Source: Stromatinia cepivora (Eukaryota; Ascomycota; Leotiomycetes; Helotiales; Sclerotiniaceae). From it: DNA of 64,000 nt. Each line of letters starts with the position of its first letter. Position 1 is the first letter of the stretch. Positions 1 to 12,526 of the stretch are shown in pieces. Below the pieces are notes generated by a model that was given only the letters and a program-made list of their open reading frames with translations, ran no database searches and had not been told where the DNA came from. Position numbers and translations under genes: made by a program. Location of the stretch: assembly GCA_014898415.1 (NCBI GenBank), contig RCTD01000027.1:496001-560000 (forward strand). Reading direction: 5' to 3'.

Positions 1-1259
1 AATAAAATCTATAAATGATATTTTTCTAAAGATTCTGTTATCTGAATTTATAAAAGATCTAAGTTTCATTAGATTATTATTTTTTAAATTATATATGAAA
101 ACCTTATTTGTCTTTGATATTAATACAAAATCTTATTTTCAAGGATAGGAAATAAAGAATATTATAAATGAAATTATTGATCTTTTGGATAAGTTTAGTA
201 TAAATTATTTAAAGATAAAAATCAAAGGGATGAAAAATTCGAAATTATTCTTTTTATTATTATAATATTAAATTATTTATTAAAAAGGTAATATGAAATA
301 TAATGATTATTTTATTTAGAATAAATAAAAAAAGATTTTTCTTAATATAAATAAAATTTATAAAAAGGATTATTTTTATTATTATTGTTTTAAAAAATAT
401 TTTTATAATAATAATTATATTATGAAATAGAATTGCTTTAAAAAGATTGATAATATTAATATTGAATTATATTATTATAATGAATACAAAATCTTTATAT
501 TTGATTCTAAAAAATATTCTAATTCTTTTTCAATCTCCAGACAAAAGAACTCCCCAGAAAACTATTAGATTGAAATATATACAAAAACTTATAAATTTGA
601 TTAACAAAAAAAATGATTGAAAAAATCTAATATTAAAGATGATTTATTGAATCTTAGAATTTTTAATATCGAAATCGTAAAGACTATATTTATGAATAAT
701 ATTAATTATTAAAAACAGGAAATTATCAATATTAATATAATTATCTAATCTAAAAAAACCTTAAAGTTATAAAGTCGATTATTTAAAAAATCCAAATCGA
801 TAAAATAAAATAGAATTAATAAATCTTAAAAATTGTTAAATACTTTTTGAAAGATATTGTTTAAAATAATAAATCAAATTGAAAAAGAAAGATTAAAGAA
901 AGAATTCTTCAATAAAAATGAAATCATGAATATTAATGAAAACAAAAAAAACGAAATAAAAGAATCTCAAAAAGAGGAAAACTTTTTTGAATCTAATAAG
1001 AATAGTATAATATAAAAGAATAAAATATTCAATTTTTATATTAGATTCTTAAAAATAGAAAAGCAAATATTAATCATTATTTATATTATAAAATCCCCAA
1101 CAAAAATCTTAAAATAGATTTATAGAATCGAAATCCCGATAACAATTAGGATTGCTTTTATATATATACTAAATTTTCTCAAATAAACTTTCAAAAAAGT
1201 ATTAATTATAGATATCAAAGAATAAAGAAAGCTTTTTAGAAATTCAGAAATTCTTATTG

Positions 1260-1625
1260 AAAAAATTGTAATAGTTTTAATAATTATTAATTATTTAAAT
1301 GTTTCTTTTAATTATTAATTAAAAGAGATATATATAATATATTTATTATTATTATAATCTTTGTAAGTAAAAATATCAAGATTAATAATATTATTGATTC
1401 GGGGAATTAGGATTCATAATATACGAATATAAAACAATAATGATTATCTTTAATAAAAATATTATTATTTTATATAAATTGATTAAAAATATAGAAATCA
1501 ATTTTGAAGGAATTAAGAATATCTTTGATATCTTTGTTTTAAATAATATTAAAGATTCATTATTATTAAGGATACTATATTTGTTTATAAAAAAGATCGA
1601 TTTTAAATATAAAGAAAATAAATAG
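1260..1625 (+). pseudogene. Gypsy-1 retropepsin (protease) remnant
   Basis: The last 61 codons (1440-1625) are open. They read like the C-terminal half of a fungal Gypsy aspartic protease: an EGIKN-IFDIFVL segment, then a SLLLRILYL segment at the place of the family's LLLG-P-L motif, then a DFKYKEN tail. The N-terminal DTG/DSG active-site region should lie in 1260-1440 but is not legible. The position, about 1 kb ahead of the RT, fits the pol order. Identification rests on similarity recalled by eye and needs a profile search. The gene is dead. Confidence 0.5.
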
Positions 1626-2639
1626 ATTATATAAATTATTAATAATAATAATATTAATAAAGCCGATTATTGAATAACAAAATCAAAATATAAAATAGAT
1701 ATTATAAAAACTGATCTTGAAAAGCTAGGAAAAGAATAAATGATATAAATCCTAAAAATTATATCGATGATCTTTCAAAAATCTTAAATACTATTAAGAA
1801 TAAAAGGAAATTTAAAGAATTCGTCAAAAACTATTTCCTAGAATTCTTAATTGATATTCTAAATTTTAAGATAATCTTAAATTCTATAGAATTCAATATT
1901 AATACTATTTGAATTAATTTTGATTTTGATATCGAAAATATATTTGATAATATTAAAGATTTGAAATTAAAGGGATTTCGGGAATACTTTATTATTAATA
2001 ATATTCATTTCGATTTGAAAGAATTTAAAATAAAAAATAACACCCAAAAGAAACCAACCAATACCAAATCCGAAACTCTCATTCTAATTAATAACATATA
2101 TAAAAAAAAAGGATAAAATAAAACTTTTGAACGAAATAGAATATATTAATAATAAGATTTCAAAAGATAATCTTAATTGATTAGAATTGAAATATATAAA
2201 ATATTTTATATATTAATTATTAGATCTTTTTTCAAAATATTTGATACTATATTTCAATATTAAATTTAAAGATTTCTAATTAATACAAAAATGTTTAATA
2301 TTATTAAATATTAAAGATATATTTTAAAAATATAAAAAGGAATTTCTTTTTGTATTATTATAAAATTGAAAAATAATATTAACTTTTGATTAAATTAAAA
2401 TCGGTAATATTAAACCTTTAATTGCTTTATTATAGATTATCACAATAATATTATATAAAGTTTAACAAATTCTTAGTTTTATATCCTTCAAAATCCTTTT
2501 ATTAATAATTATCAAAATAATTAAAGATTATATTAAACAAAGTATATTAAAGAAAAGGAAAGGATTATATTGAAACTTTTAATATTTAATTAAGAAAAAC
2601 AAGGTTAACAAATATTATATCGTTATTATAATAATAAAA

Positions 2640-3770
2640 GCAAATATTGTAATTCTACAAAATACAAATATATCTTCAAACTTGAAGGAATTTGTTGAAT
2701 AAATGATTGAATATTTATTAATATCCTTAATTGATTTCTTCTTTAGATATAATTAAATATTTTTAGATAAAAAGAATAAAGATATTATTATTATTATAAT
2801 CCCTTTTGATTTGATAAAAATTCATTATTTTATTACAAAAGATTATTAATTCAATTGTTTAATTTATAAGAATTGTATTAAGAATATTATAAAATATTAT
2901 ATTTGATATTTTTATACTTTATTTAGATAATATTAAAGTTAAAGATTCCAGAATTCGATATAATAAAACTAAAATTGAATTTGGATTGAAGAAATTTGTT
3001 ATCGAGTATATAAAAAACTTGAATATTATAATAGAATATATTGAGTATACAAAATATATTATCGATATCAAATCTAAATAATATTATAATGAAATCTGAA
3101 TTGTAAATTATTATATTAATTCTAAAGGAAAAAATCTTAATATTATCAAAATCATTAAGATATTTGAATAATTATTTTATTCGAACAATTATAAAGTTAA
3201 AATATTCCTTGGAATATATATTTTCTATCAATTTTGAGTAAAGAATTTCATTATTATTATAAATTTCTTTTATATATTATTAAAGAAAAATATATAATTC
3301 ATTTAGATTATTAATTATAATATTACAATGATTTTATTGAAAGATAAATTAATTTTGGTCTTAATTCTTTTTCTATTGATTTATTTATCTAAAATAGGAA
3401 TTATTATATTTATTATCGATATTAATTTAATAAAATAAAAAGCTATCCTAAATTAAATATATAATAATAAATTTTATATCATTCTTAATATAAAAGTAAT
3501 ATATAGAATTATATCGAATAAAATTATAATACTATTAAAAGAAAATATAAGGGAATACTCAAAGTTTTATAAAAATATAAAAGGAATTTTTATAGTATTC
3601 ATTTCCTTCTAAAAATTGATACAAATATATTTATAATTCAATTAAATAAAGCAATTATAGATCTATTTGATGTTTTAATTACAAAATAAATTATTTGGAT
3701 TAAACTCTTTGATTTTGATATCAAGTATATTCCTGAAAACAAAAATATTATTATAGATACTCTATTATAA
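2640..3770 (+). pseudogene. Gypsy-1 reverse transcriptase and RNase H remnant
   Basis: Around 2724 the frame reads SLIDFFFRYN, followed by residues matching the RT palm leading into the D-I-TPFG-type segment. At 2923 another frame reads LDNIKVKD, the FLDD-like catalytic block with its second Asp changed to Asn. It continues through the thumb to an IIFIIDIN RNase H start near 3400. From about 3510 a third frame reads NYNTIK-KYKGILKVL, then SIHFLLKIDTN, then IIWIKLFDFDIKYIP, the C-terminal RNase H signature of fungal Gypsy elements (ALITRWIAW-I-LFDFD). At least two frame changes show small indels besides RIP stops. It certainly derives from Gypsy pol and is certainly non-functional. Confidence 0.78.
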
Positions 3771-3962
3771 TGATCATAAATTATTTCGAATAATATTGAT
3801 AAGGAATATAAAGAAGATATTAATAATTCGATTATCGCAGATTTGAATTTATTATGGATAAATTCAATGATAAATATAAATAACTTCAAAATTTTAAGAT
3901 CATTTCAAATTTTGGAAAATGGAAATAAAAGAATATAAATAATTATTTAGTATATCATTATA

Positions 3963-4002
3963 ACCGATTTCCCTATATCATACATGACCCCACATCTTGC
4001 AC
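3963..4002 (+). repeat. Fot1-like left terminal inverted repeat
   Basis: Forty bases, the inverted complement of 6108-6147 with four transition differences. It begins directly after the TA target duplication. Confidence 0.93.
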
Positions 4003-4033
4003 ACACTTTTAATTTTATAAAATATCAACCACT

Positions 4034-5730
4034 ATGGATGGATATAACGACGATATGCTTTCAGAGGCCCGTATAAAGCTTGCATTAGCTCAAATTAAAG
4101 GGGAAGAGTATCCTAAATATACTCAAATAGCAAATTTCTTCAAAATCAATCATTCAATGTTTTCTTGATGCTATAAAAGCAAAACTACCTTTTGCAGTAT
4201 TATATATACTGAAACTCATTAATCTTTTTCAAAAAAGCAAAAAGAAACTTTAATCGATCAAATTAACAAATTGATACAAAGATCTATACCCCCTACAAAC
4301 CGTATAATCAAAAACCTTACGGAAGAAATTATAAACCGTTTTCTAGGGAAGAATTGAACGGCAAATTTTGTGAAAAGGTATAAAATATATCTTCAAAGTC
4401 GGTATCTTCGATATATTAATAATTTGTATGTGAAAATTGATAATATTGTTGTATTTGAGTATTTTTATAATTTAATTTGAATTATTTTGTATTGTTGTTG
4501 AATTTTATTATTTAAAAAAGTTATACTAATATTTCTCTTTTTTTTATTTAATTGATAAAAGTAACCACAAAATATAATATATCATTTAAGAATATATACA
4601 ATTGGAATAAGAAAGGTTTTATAATTGGTTTAGGGAGGATTATAAAAAAAATAATAAATGCTAGTGTATATAATCATGGTAGAGTTATAAAAGCTAGGCA
4701 AAATAGATCGAGAGAGTTTATCACTCTTTTAGTATGTATATATACTGATAGTATGGTTATTCTATTTATTCTAATTTATAAAGGGGAATCTGGAGATCTA
4801 TAGGATATATAAATTGATAAGATAGAAATGAAGGATCAGGTTTATTTCGAAGTTTCAAGCAATGGATAATCGTCGAATATATTTGGCTTTATTTGGCTTA
4901 ATAAGGTCTTTCAATATTATATTCATTCAAAAGTAGGGAAAGGATATTGTTTATTGATTATAGATAATCATTCTAGTTATATAAATATAGAATTTATATC
5001 GAAATGCAACGAATTGAAGATCATTTTATTAATTCTCCCTTTTTATTCTATATATCGATTCCAACCTCTTGATATGGATTATTTCCTTTCCTTTTCGATG
5101 AATTATGGTATAGAATTTAATAATCTAATATACAAAAGCGGAGATATTATTGGAATATCGAAATGTAACTTTTGGATGATATTTAAGGTTGCTTAAGTTT
5201 AATCTGTTACTATTTATAATATCCTGAAATCTTTCGAAAAAACCGGTATTTATCTTATAAATAAGAATATTACTATTTGTAGTATCGAATTAGAGCAAGT
5301 TTTTATGTTATTTATGTTGATGTAATTTATAAAGAATAAAATAAAAACGTTATATATAATTAAAACTCTTTGTTACTTCAAATTAGAGTTTCGCTTTAAA
5401 TAAAATCCCGATATCATTCAAAAGCTTTTTAAGGTTATATTTATGTATACAATTAATATTAATATCTAATTATATAGAGCAAAAGATTTAGAAGAAGCTT
5501 TGAAGATCGAAAGAAAGAAAAGAACCTGTTCTAAACGTTTAAACCTAATAGGGGAAGAGGGTGGAGATACTTTTTTATATTCCTCCTCACAAATCGAAAG
5601 AGCTAGAACCTATCAATCGATGAAAGCATTAGTTATTGAACAGGAAAAGGAAGCTAAGAAGCAAAAGAAAGCCGAAAAGAAAGTTGAAAAGGAACGGAAG
5701 AATAGAGCGATTAAAGAAAGGGTAGTATAG
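4034..5730 (+). pseudogene. Fot1/pogo-like transposase remnant
   Basis: The ATG at 4034 opens with MDGYNDDMLSEARIKLAL, a typical N-terminus, followed by a CENP-B/Psq-type helix-turn-helix (KYTQIANFFKINHSMFS). A TGA at codon 46 stands where an Arg codon is expected. Further stops follow where Gln or Trp is expected. The DDE domain is readable from 4552: first Asp at 4747 (CIYTD), second at 4963 (LIIDNHSS), third at 5071 (QPLD), a spacing of 36 residues. All three catalytic Asp survive. The C-terminal part (about 5480-5730) is an open, Lys/Glu-rich tail containing KRLNLIGEEGGD. Many stops and at least one frame change make it inactive. Confidence 0.88.
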
Positions 5731-6107
5731 AAAAAGGTCGATTATCAAATTGTATATAATATTAAAGAAGGGGTGAAAAGAGTTCGGAAATTATTAATAT
5801 CTTTTATTAAAAGAATATAAATAATTCAAAAACATTTTCTTATTATAGATTTAGTATCTCAAGAAGTTATAAAGGATTATGATATTGTAGAGATTGATAA
5901 ATCAATGATGGAAGAAGGGGGGGGGGTATTATGTTCAAAGGTTGGGCGATATATCAAGGTTTTGTCGAAATTGAAAATGTAAAGGTTTTTTAATTCTATA
6001 GGATAATATTATATCTCTTTATTGCTCAAAAAGAATTGTAGTTTTATATCTTATAATTTATAATTAATATCGAATTTTGAAGTGATTGTAGTAGGAATAT
6101 AAGGGGC

Positions 6108-6147
6108 GTGCAAGATGTGGGGTCGTGCACGATGTAGGGAAATCGGT
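6108..6147 (-). repeat. Fot1-like right terminal inverted repeat
   Basis: Inverted partner of 3963-4002. It retains the less mutated version (GTGCACGA versus ATACATGA in the left copy) and ends at the TA duplication 6148-6149. Confidence 0.93.
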
Positions 6148-6149
6148 TA

Positions 6150-7385
6150 TTATAAAAACTTAAAAATATATTAATAAAGAATTGATGAATTTTCAAAAAA
6201 GAAATTCTTAATTTTTGTATAAAGGATTGTTGTTTATTCAGAATTCAGAGAGATAGATTATTTTTAATCTATATAATAATAAATAATAATTTAATCGAAA
6301 AAGCAAAAATTATAATTCAAATATATAAAGAATTGAATTATAAAGGTTTAAAATCATTATATATTAAAATATACAATTGTTATTAATGAAATAGGATATA
6401 TAAGGATATAAAAAATTGAATGATTTTTTATTTCATTTGTTAATTCAAATTGTTAAAATAAATAAATAAACCAATGATTATTATTTAGACCTTAAATATT
6501 TGGTATAAAATTGATATAAATATTACAAAAATGCTTAACGATTATAGATTCAAATATTTTTTATTTTATAAAAAGATTTGAATGATTAAATAAAAGTTAA
6601 ATTTTATAGAATATTATTTTGAAAACAATTACCAAATTCTTTTATGAAATTATTTATCGTTATAATTTTTTTGAAGAAATTATTATAAATGAAAAACTTG
6701 AAAACAAAAACGCTATATTTGCTTGTTACAAAAAATACAGAATCAATAAATTCAAAATATCAATCTATCATTTATAAATTAATGGAATAATAGAAAAAAA
6801 TCATTATTCTACTATAAAAGCATTTTCCCATTTATTACAAAAAAAACATAAATAATTTGAATGATTAGAAATTATATTATTTATTAATTGTATTTCAATT
6901 CATAAATCGATAAAAAAAATATTATTTGAATTGATTTATAAATGAAAAGTTGTATTACTTTTGAAATTATATATATGATTTGAAAGATCTTTGATTAGGA
7001 AAATATATAAATCCGAAAAGATTTATTGATCATTAAAATATAATAATTAAAAATATTAAATGAAGATATTGAAGAAACAATTTTTTGTAAATATCATTAT
7101 AAGAAAGATAATAAACTTTGATATAATCTCGATTATAAAATATTGGATAAGGATATTCGAATTGGAAATGTAATTCTATATTATAATCCTTGATCAGGAA
7201 TCAATATATTTTGTAGTATAAAATTTATTTTCAAATAATATGAATTCTATAAAGTAATAAAAAAAATTAAAGGGTCTTTTTATATATATTTTTGAAGAAA
7301 TGAATAATATTTTATTTAATAGAATTTATACAAATATTCATTTCAAGAAATATATTTTGTATTCAGATTTTTTTATAAATAATAA
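6150..7385 (+). pseudogene. Gypsy-1 integrase core and C-terminal domain remnant
   Basis: After the Fot1 insertion, Gypsy pol resumes. Around 6510-6560 a frame reads DINITKMLNDYRFKYFLF, the start of the integrase core with its first Asp. Around 6688 IINEKLENKN is the family's VDGGPEN block, its catalytic Asp now Asn by a G-to-A change. The catalytic Glu persists in NGIIEKNH (6793). The C-terminal region near 7130-7385 reads DIRIGNVILYY, then GSFYIYF, then IYTSIHFKKYILYSDFF, matching the end of fungal Gypsy integrases. There are several frame changes. The gene is dead. Confidence 0.72.
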
Positions 7386-10214
7386 TTTTAAAGACTTACA
7401 TAAATAAATAAATCAAAAGAATCGAGTTTTTGGGTATTTATAATCTTCCAAATAAAAGATAATAAATAATTAAAGATTATTCTTTATTCAATTACAAAAT
7501 AATCTAAAATCAAAAAAAAGTAAATGTAATAAATTAAAAAGGAATTGTTATTATAAATTTCTGATTGTTAATTAAAAAGTTTGATAAGGAAAATCTTATA
7601 ATCTTTAAAAGAAGAAAAATATTTGAATTTTCTTTGAAAAAAACTTATTATATTATCGATTTCGCTTTTAAACAATTTACAAACAATTCCTGAATAATAT
7701 TTGAACAGTTCAATATTTTCTTTTTAAATCTAATTTCTTTAATAATTTGATTTGAAATTATTAATTTTTTATTTATATTTATTTTATTATTTATATAAAT
7801 TTTCATTTAAGTTTTGATATAATATCTATAAAAAAATCTAATCAGATTATAGCTTTTTAATCTATTAGTAATAATACCCCTTTTTTTATTTAATATAAGA
7901 ATCATTCTTTCAATAACGAAATCGAAATATTTGTATTTATTAAGATTCTTAAAATTAAAAAGAAATATAATGTTTTTGAATAATGATTTAATTATTTTAT
8001 AAATATTATTAATTTTGTTAAAGATTTTACTAATAAGGTAGGGGGTCGGGGGTTTTATAGAGTGATTGATCTCTTCAAAACTAATTATTTTATTAAAAAT
8101 AATAATATAATTCAATTTATTGAATAATATTATAATAGAATTAAAAAAGGGTTTAAAAATCTCGAAAGAATTTGAATAATTATTTAAGGAAAATTTTTTA
8201 TTTATTTTTAATCAAAGAATATAAATTTAATTAATATTTTAATAAAAATGGATATAATCTATTATGCTTTTCATTTTAGCCTTCAAATCCTTATAAAGTT
8301 TTTGAATGAATGTATAATTGAATATTTTGTATAAAAGAAAGACAAGAAAACCAAAAAATCTAATTTGTAGATTTTTGTATTATATACAAATTTATTATAA
8401 AAATCGATATAAAAAACAAAAAAGATTAGATACCTTTTTTTTATAATCTTATATAAAATCTTATCCTTAGAATTTGTAGATTTATTTTCGATAATTTCAG
8501 GTTTTTGAAAGAATATTATAAAAATGAAAACCCTTTTGAAATTTAATAAAGAGATAAATTTATTTATAAGATAATTATTAGAAATTGCTTTGATATTCTT
8601 TAATAATGATCATAATAAAAAAGAATCTAATACTAAAAAATGATTAAAAATAATTGTTATATTAAATATCCTTTATATATATTGATTTTTTTATTTTTAA
8701 ACAATTATATCAATTTCGGAGTTTGCGATTATGGATATTGATAAATAAGAAAAGAAAGGTTATCATTTTGATCTTTCAAAAAAAATCCTTTCTTATTTAT
8801 TTATTTTGAATAAATTTGTATTTTATTATTATATAATTGATTATAATACCAAATTTATTTTAAATAATAACGATTCAATTTTTAACAATTTTAAAACAAT
8901 CTTAAATTCTTTATAAAAACTGAAAAATTATTTTTATGATTTAAATTATCAATTTGAAAAAGAATAATATTTTTGGATAAACAATAGATTGATATATTGT
9001 TAATTAAATAAAATAGAAAATTGTTAAATTATTAAAAAAAAAATCATTATGGATACTTTATATATATATTATTTATATATTCTAACAAAACTTTTTGATT
9101 TAAAATCGAAATATATTTCGGTTAAAGAATTACAAAACAGATTAATTATTGTTATTAAAAATCGAAAATGTATTAACGAAATAAGATTAATAAGGATATT
9201 CTATTTTTAATTCCATTTATATCAATTCTTGGTTTTGAAATAATCAAAGCAAATCTTCAATCCTAATCGATTCGATAAAGAATTTCTATTCTTCTAATTT
9301 TAATAAAACTTTTAAAAATAATCTTTTTCTATTAAAACTATTAAACAAAGAATTCTTTAAGAATTAATTTACTCTATATATTCCTTTATTTCAATATATC
9401 TTCAAATAAAAAAATAGATTTGATTTATAAAATGTTTATAAAAATGTTTTTGTTGTTTATAAATAGTATTTCTACAAAGTTTTTAAAAGAGATCTATTTC
9501 CGAATTGTTATTTTTCGATTATTCAATTCCTTTTGAGATACAATCCTATATTATAATATATTATTATTTATATTTAGAAGAATAAAGAATTCTATTTTAT
9601 ATTAATATTTTTATCTATATTATATTTTTCTGATTATAATAAGAAGTTTAACTTTTGTTATTCTTTTTTTGATGTTTTCTCTTTAATTTTTAAAAACAAA
9701 TAAAAAGAAGTTTTAAAAAACATAATTATTATAATCAATCTTTCTAAATCAAAGGAATCAATTAAAAACTCTTATAAAAAATACCAAATCTTTGTTTCTT
9801 ATAAATTAGATAATAATAATAATTTAATTTAAGAATTCCTAAGAAAGTTTTTTTTTATTTATTAATTATAATATAATCTTGATTGAACAAGAAAAGGAAA
9901 GCTTTTTAAAAGATTAAATAAAAGAATCAATTTCGATAAAGAATCCTGATTAAATCTGAATTCTGAATAATTATAATTCAATCAAATATTATTTTACGAT
10001 ATATCAGTTTTCCTAAATCCCATAAATCGATTTTAATATTAATATTTTATCTAATTATAATTTCGAATAAAAAGAATATAAAGGATAATAATTCTTACAA
10101 AAACCTTTAAAGATTTCTTCAAAATCAAATTATCCTTTTTGAATTAAACGAATTTAATAAAAAAGATCTTTATATCTTTTGATCTTTTTCTTTTAATATC
10201 AATTTTGTTTTATA
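7386..10214. other. AT-rich stretch without recognisable genes
   Basis: The 3' untranslated region and LTR of Gypsy-1 should begin here, but no LTR pair is visible. There is a 102-codon open frame on the minus strand (7807-8115) rich in Ile, Lys and Phe. It looks like an AT-composition accident and resembles no family I know. The GC run at 8041-8053 is isolated. Confidence 0.5.
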
Positions 10215-11520
10215 AAATCATTTTTTTATAATTTTTTTAGAATATTTATTTTGGAATTTTAATATTGTTAAAAGAATAATAAATAAATTATTCGAAATCA
10301 ATAATAATAAATTCAAATTTTAATATAAATAATAATATAATCTCATAATAATGAATTTGATTATTCAATTTGAAATATTCCAAAACAAAAAAAAACAATA
10401 AAGAAATCGATCATTATTCATAAACTATAATATATCTTTATAATAATAAAAAGCTTTTCGTAATAAAAATTTCGAAAATAATGAATTCCTTGATAAAGAA
10501 AATATTGATAATTAGGAGATTATGAATCTAATTAGAAAAGAATCCTTTATTAAAAAACTTCAATTTATATTAAAGAAACTAATTGAAAAAGGGAAAGAAA
10601 TTATAAAGCAAAGATCGATTCAAAATTAATCTATAATATTATCCAAATCTATTGAGATAATTCAATTATCAAAATCCTTTATTAGATCTTTTGGAATACA
10701 AAATATTATTTCAATCTTTAATACAGATTATAAATTAAATAAAGAATAAATAAATCGCTTTTTAATAAAGAAACCTTTTACAAAATCTAATAATAAAAGA
10801 AAGAATTATCTCTTTAATACTGAATAAAAATTTATAATATCAAAAGTCCTTATTTATTATTCAAATTATATTTAAAAATCTTTAAAAAATCTTATTATAA
10901 ATATAAAATCCGTTACAAAATATTCAACAAAATATTTAAAAAAGATCGAAAATGGAAAGAATAATAAAGATACTTTTCAGGAATTTGAAACTTTTATTAA
11001 ATTTAATAAAAAGATAATAAAAGCAGATTTGGATTAATAAGAATCTAAAATATATTGTTTTTTTTAAAACAATCTTAAAAATTGTTTATTATTTTAATTT
11101 GTTGATATTCTAACTAGTTTTCCTTAATCTAATTATCCTTTAATCTTTTTGGTTTTTATTTTTTGTAATTGTTTTGAAATCAAATAGAATATATATTTCA
11201 AAAAGGAAAAAGATATAAGAAAATTAAAATATCAACGTTTAATATATAATTAATTTATAATTATATAATTATATAACTTTTTGTAATTAAATATAAAAAA
11301 GGATTTTGATCCCTTTTTCTTGAAAGAATCAATTATTTTTTCATTAATCTTTTTATATTTTATTTATATATAATCCAAATCATTATTTAAACCTATTAGT
11401 TTTATTATTTGAAATCTTTACAATGTAATCTGATCAATTCCAATTCCCATTTCCCTTTATAGTGTATTATCGGGATGTATGTATCTCGACCTACCTCTTT
11501 CACAATATTAGAATTATTTT
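10215..11520 (+). repeat. Repeat X, copy 1 (unidentified dispersed element)
   Basis: It matches 22205-23400 along its length, with copy 2 showing C-to-T or G-to-A changes wherever they differ. For example ATGTATCTCGACCTACC near 11477 corresponds to an AT-only version near 23355. The frame starting at 10585 runs about 220 codons with only TAA/TAG stops and no TGA, which suggests a RIP-damaged Lys-rich coding region, but I do not recognise the protein. The ends were placed where the similarity fades, so they are approximate. Confidence 0.6.
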
Positions 11521-11944
11521 GTTAATTGAAGATATTAATAAAATCTAGAAAATCCTTTATTTCGATTGGAAAGTATATCCTTGATCTTTTGTAGGGTATA
11601 GGGGATCGCAAGGCTTTCTGTGACAATATTCAATATATTATTCAATATATCATTTTTTCAGTTTATATAATAATTCAATTAGGGAATCATATCAAAAAGA
11701 ATTAAACCTTTATTTTTTCAATATTATTGTTTACAAATCATTATAATAAAAATTATCAATAAATTTCAAACAACCCTATAATTTTTCAATCACAAAAATA
11801 TACAATAAAATAATAAAATATAAAAATTCAGAAAATTCATTTTCTTCTCATTCAATTAATTTCGATTATTCGATTAATACTATTTATAATATATTCATTA
11901 TATTCAAATACAATTCCTTGCAGAATTCTCTTATATTGATTAAT
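11521..11944. other. AT-rich spacer between repeat X and the long-TIR elements
   Basis: Nothing coding is seen. It contains a short GC-richer stretch (11590-11630) and otherwise low-complexity AT sequence. Confidence 0.5.
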
Positions 11945-12035
11945 ATTACGATCATCAACCTAGATTTGGGATTAAATAGATGCGATTCGTGAACGAGGTT
12001 TAGATATAGAGATAATAATATATTATTGTAAGAGT
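11945..12035 (-). repeat. Partial outer TIR segment (R1), truncated by copy A
   Basis: This is the inverted counterpart of 12195-12290: it reads ATCATCAACCTAGATTTGGG and continues as in the right end of copy D (42150 onward). It stops where copy A begins at about 12036. It is probably the right end of an older long-TIR element cut by the insertion of copy A. It also shows the uninterrupted version of the site that the gag-only element at 40477-42149 entered. Confidence 0.65.
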
Positions 12036-12526
12036 CACGAATAACAAAGAATCAACTAATCTCAATTTAGCTGTAAAACTTTTTAATGTTTTTTTTATAA
12101 AGGAAATCATTCTTTTTTTAAGATCAATTGATAGGTGATATTAGAACGATGATCTCTGATATCGGTATACTATATATAAAGAGTTTCTTTAAATTCTGAA
12201 AATAATGAAATAGTATATTGTTATTTTTATATTTGGGTTTTGCTTATGAATTATATTTATTTAATTCTAAATCTAGATTAATGATTATAATAAAGCTTTT
12301 TTTTTTCTGAATTTTGTTTTTGAAAAGTTTATTAATTGTTATATTGTATATAAAGTTATAATATTTTGTTAGGAAATTGTATATCTTTAATATATAATTA
12401 TTTTTGTATAATAAATAAAGAGATAAATAATAATAAAAAACAATATATAATCTGTTTTTGGAAGGTTATATAAATTTTTCGGGATTTTATTTTAAATTTT
12501 TGGTAGTTTTTTGTTCCAAGTTGTTG

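Larger units (their letters stand above)
3963..6147 (+). mobile_element. Fot1/pogo-type (Tc1/mariner superfamily) DNA transposon, RIP-inactivated
   Basis: The element is 2185 bp long, flanked by TA at 3961-3962 and 6148-6149. It has 40-bp terminal inverted repeats starting ACCGATTTCCCTA. The two TIRs differ at four positions, all transitions in the RIP direction. Inside is a degenerate transposase on the plus strand. It sits inside Gypsy-1 between the RNase H and the integrase, so it inserted after that retroelement. TA duplication, TIRs, HTH and DDE domains together make the superfamily assignment secure. Confidence 0.92.
1..7385 (+). mobile_element. Gypsy-1: decayed Ty3/Gypsy retrotransposon, interrupted by a Fot1 element
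   Basis: Read on the plus strand in shifting frames, this stretch gives the domain order protease, reverse transcriptase, RNase H, integrase and integrase C-terminus, which is the Ty3/Gypsy order. The reading breaks at the Fot1-like element at 3963-6147 and resumes as integrase after it. Stop codons are nearly all TAA, TAG or TGA where the family has Gln, Arg or Trp, as expected from RIP. No LTR could be delimited: the left end is outside the window, and downstream of 7385 the sequence is too degraded. The first 1.2 kb probably holds gag, but I see no diagnostic motif there. Family assignment is firm from the pol motifs; exact ends are not. Confidence 0.75.

Noticed and set aside
7807..8115. 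102-codon minus-strand frame
   Set aside because: Composition is that of chance AT-rich frames; no motif and no second copy in the window.
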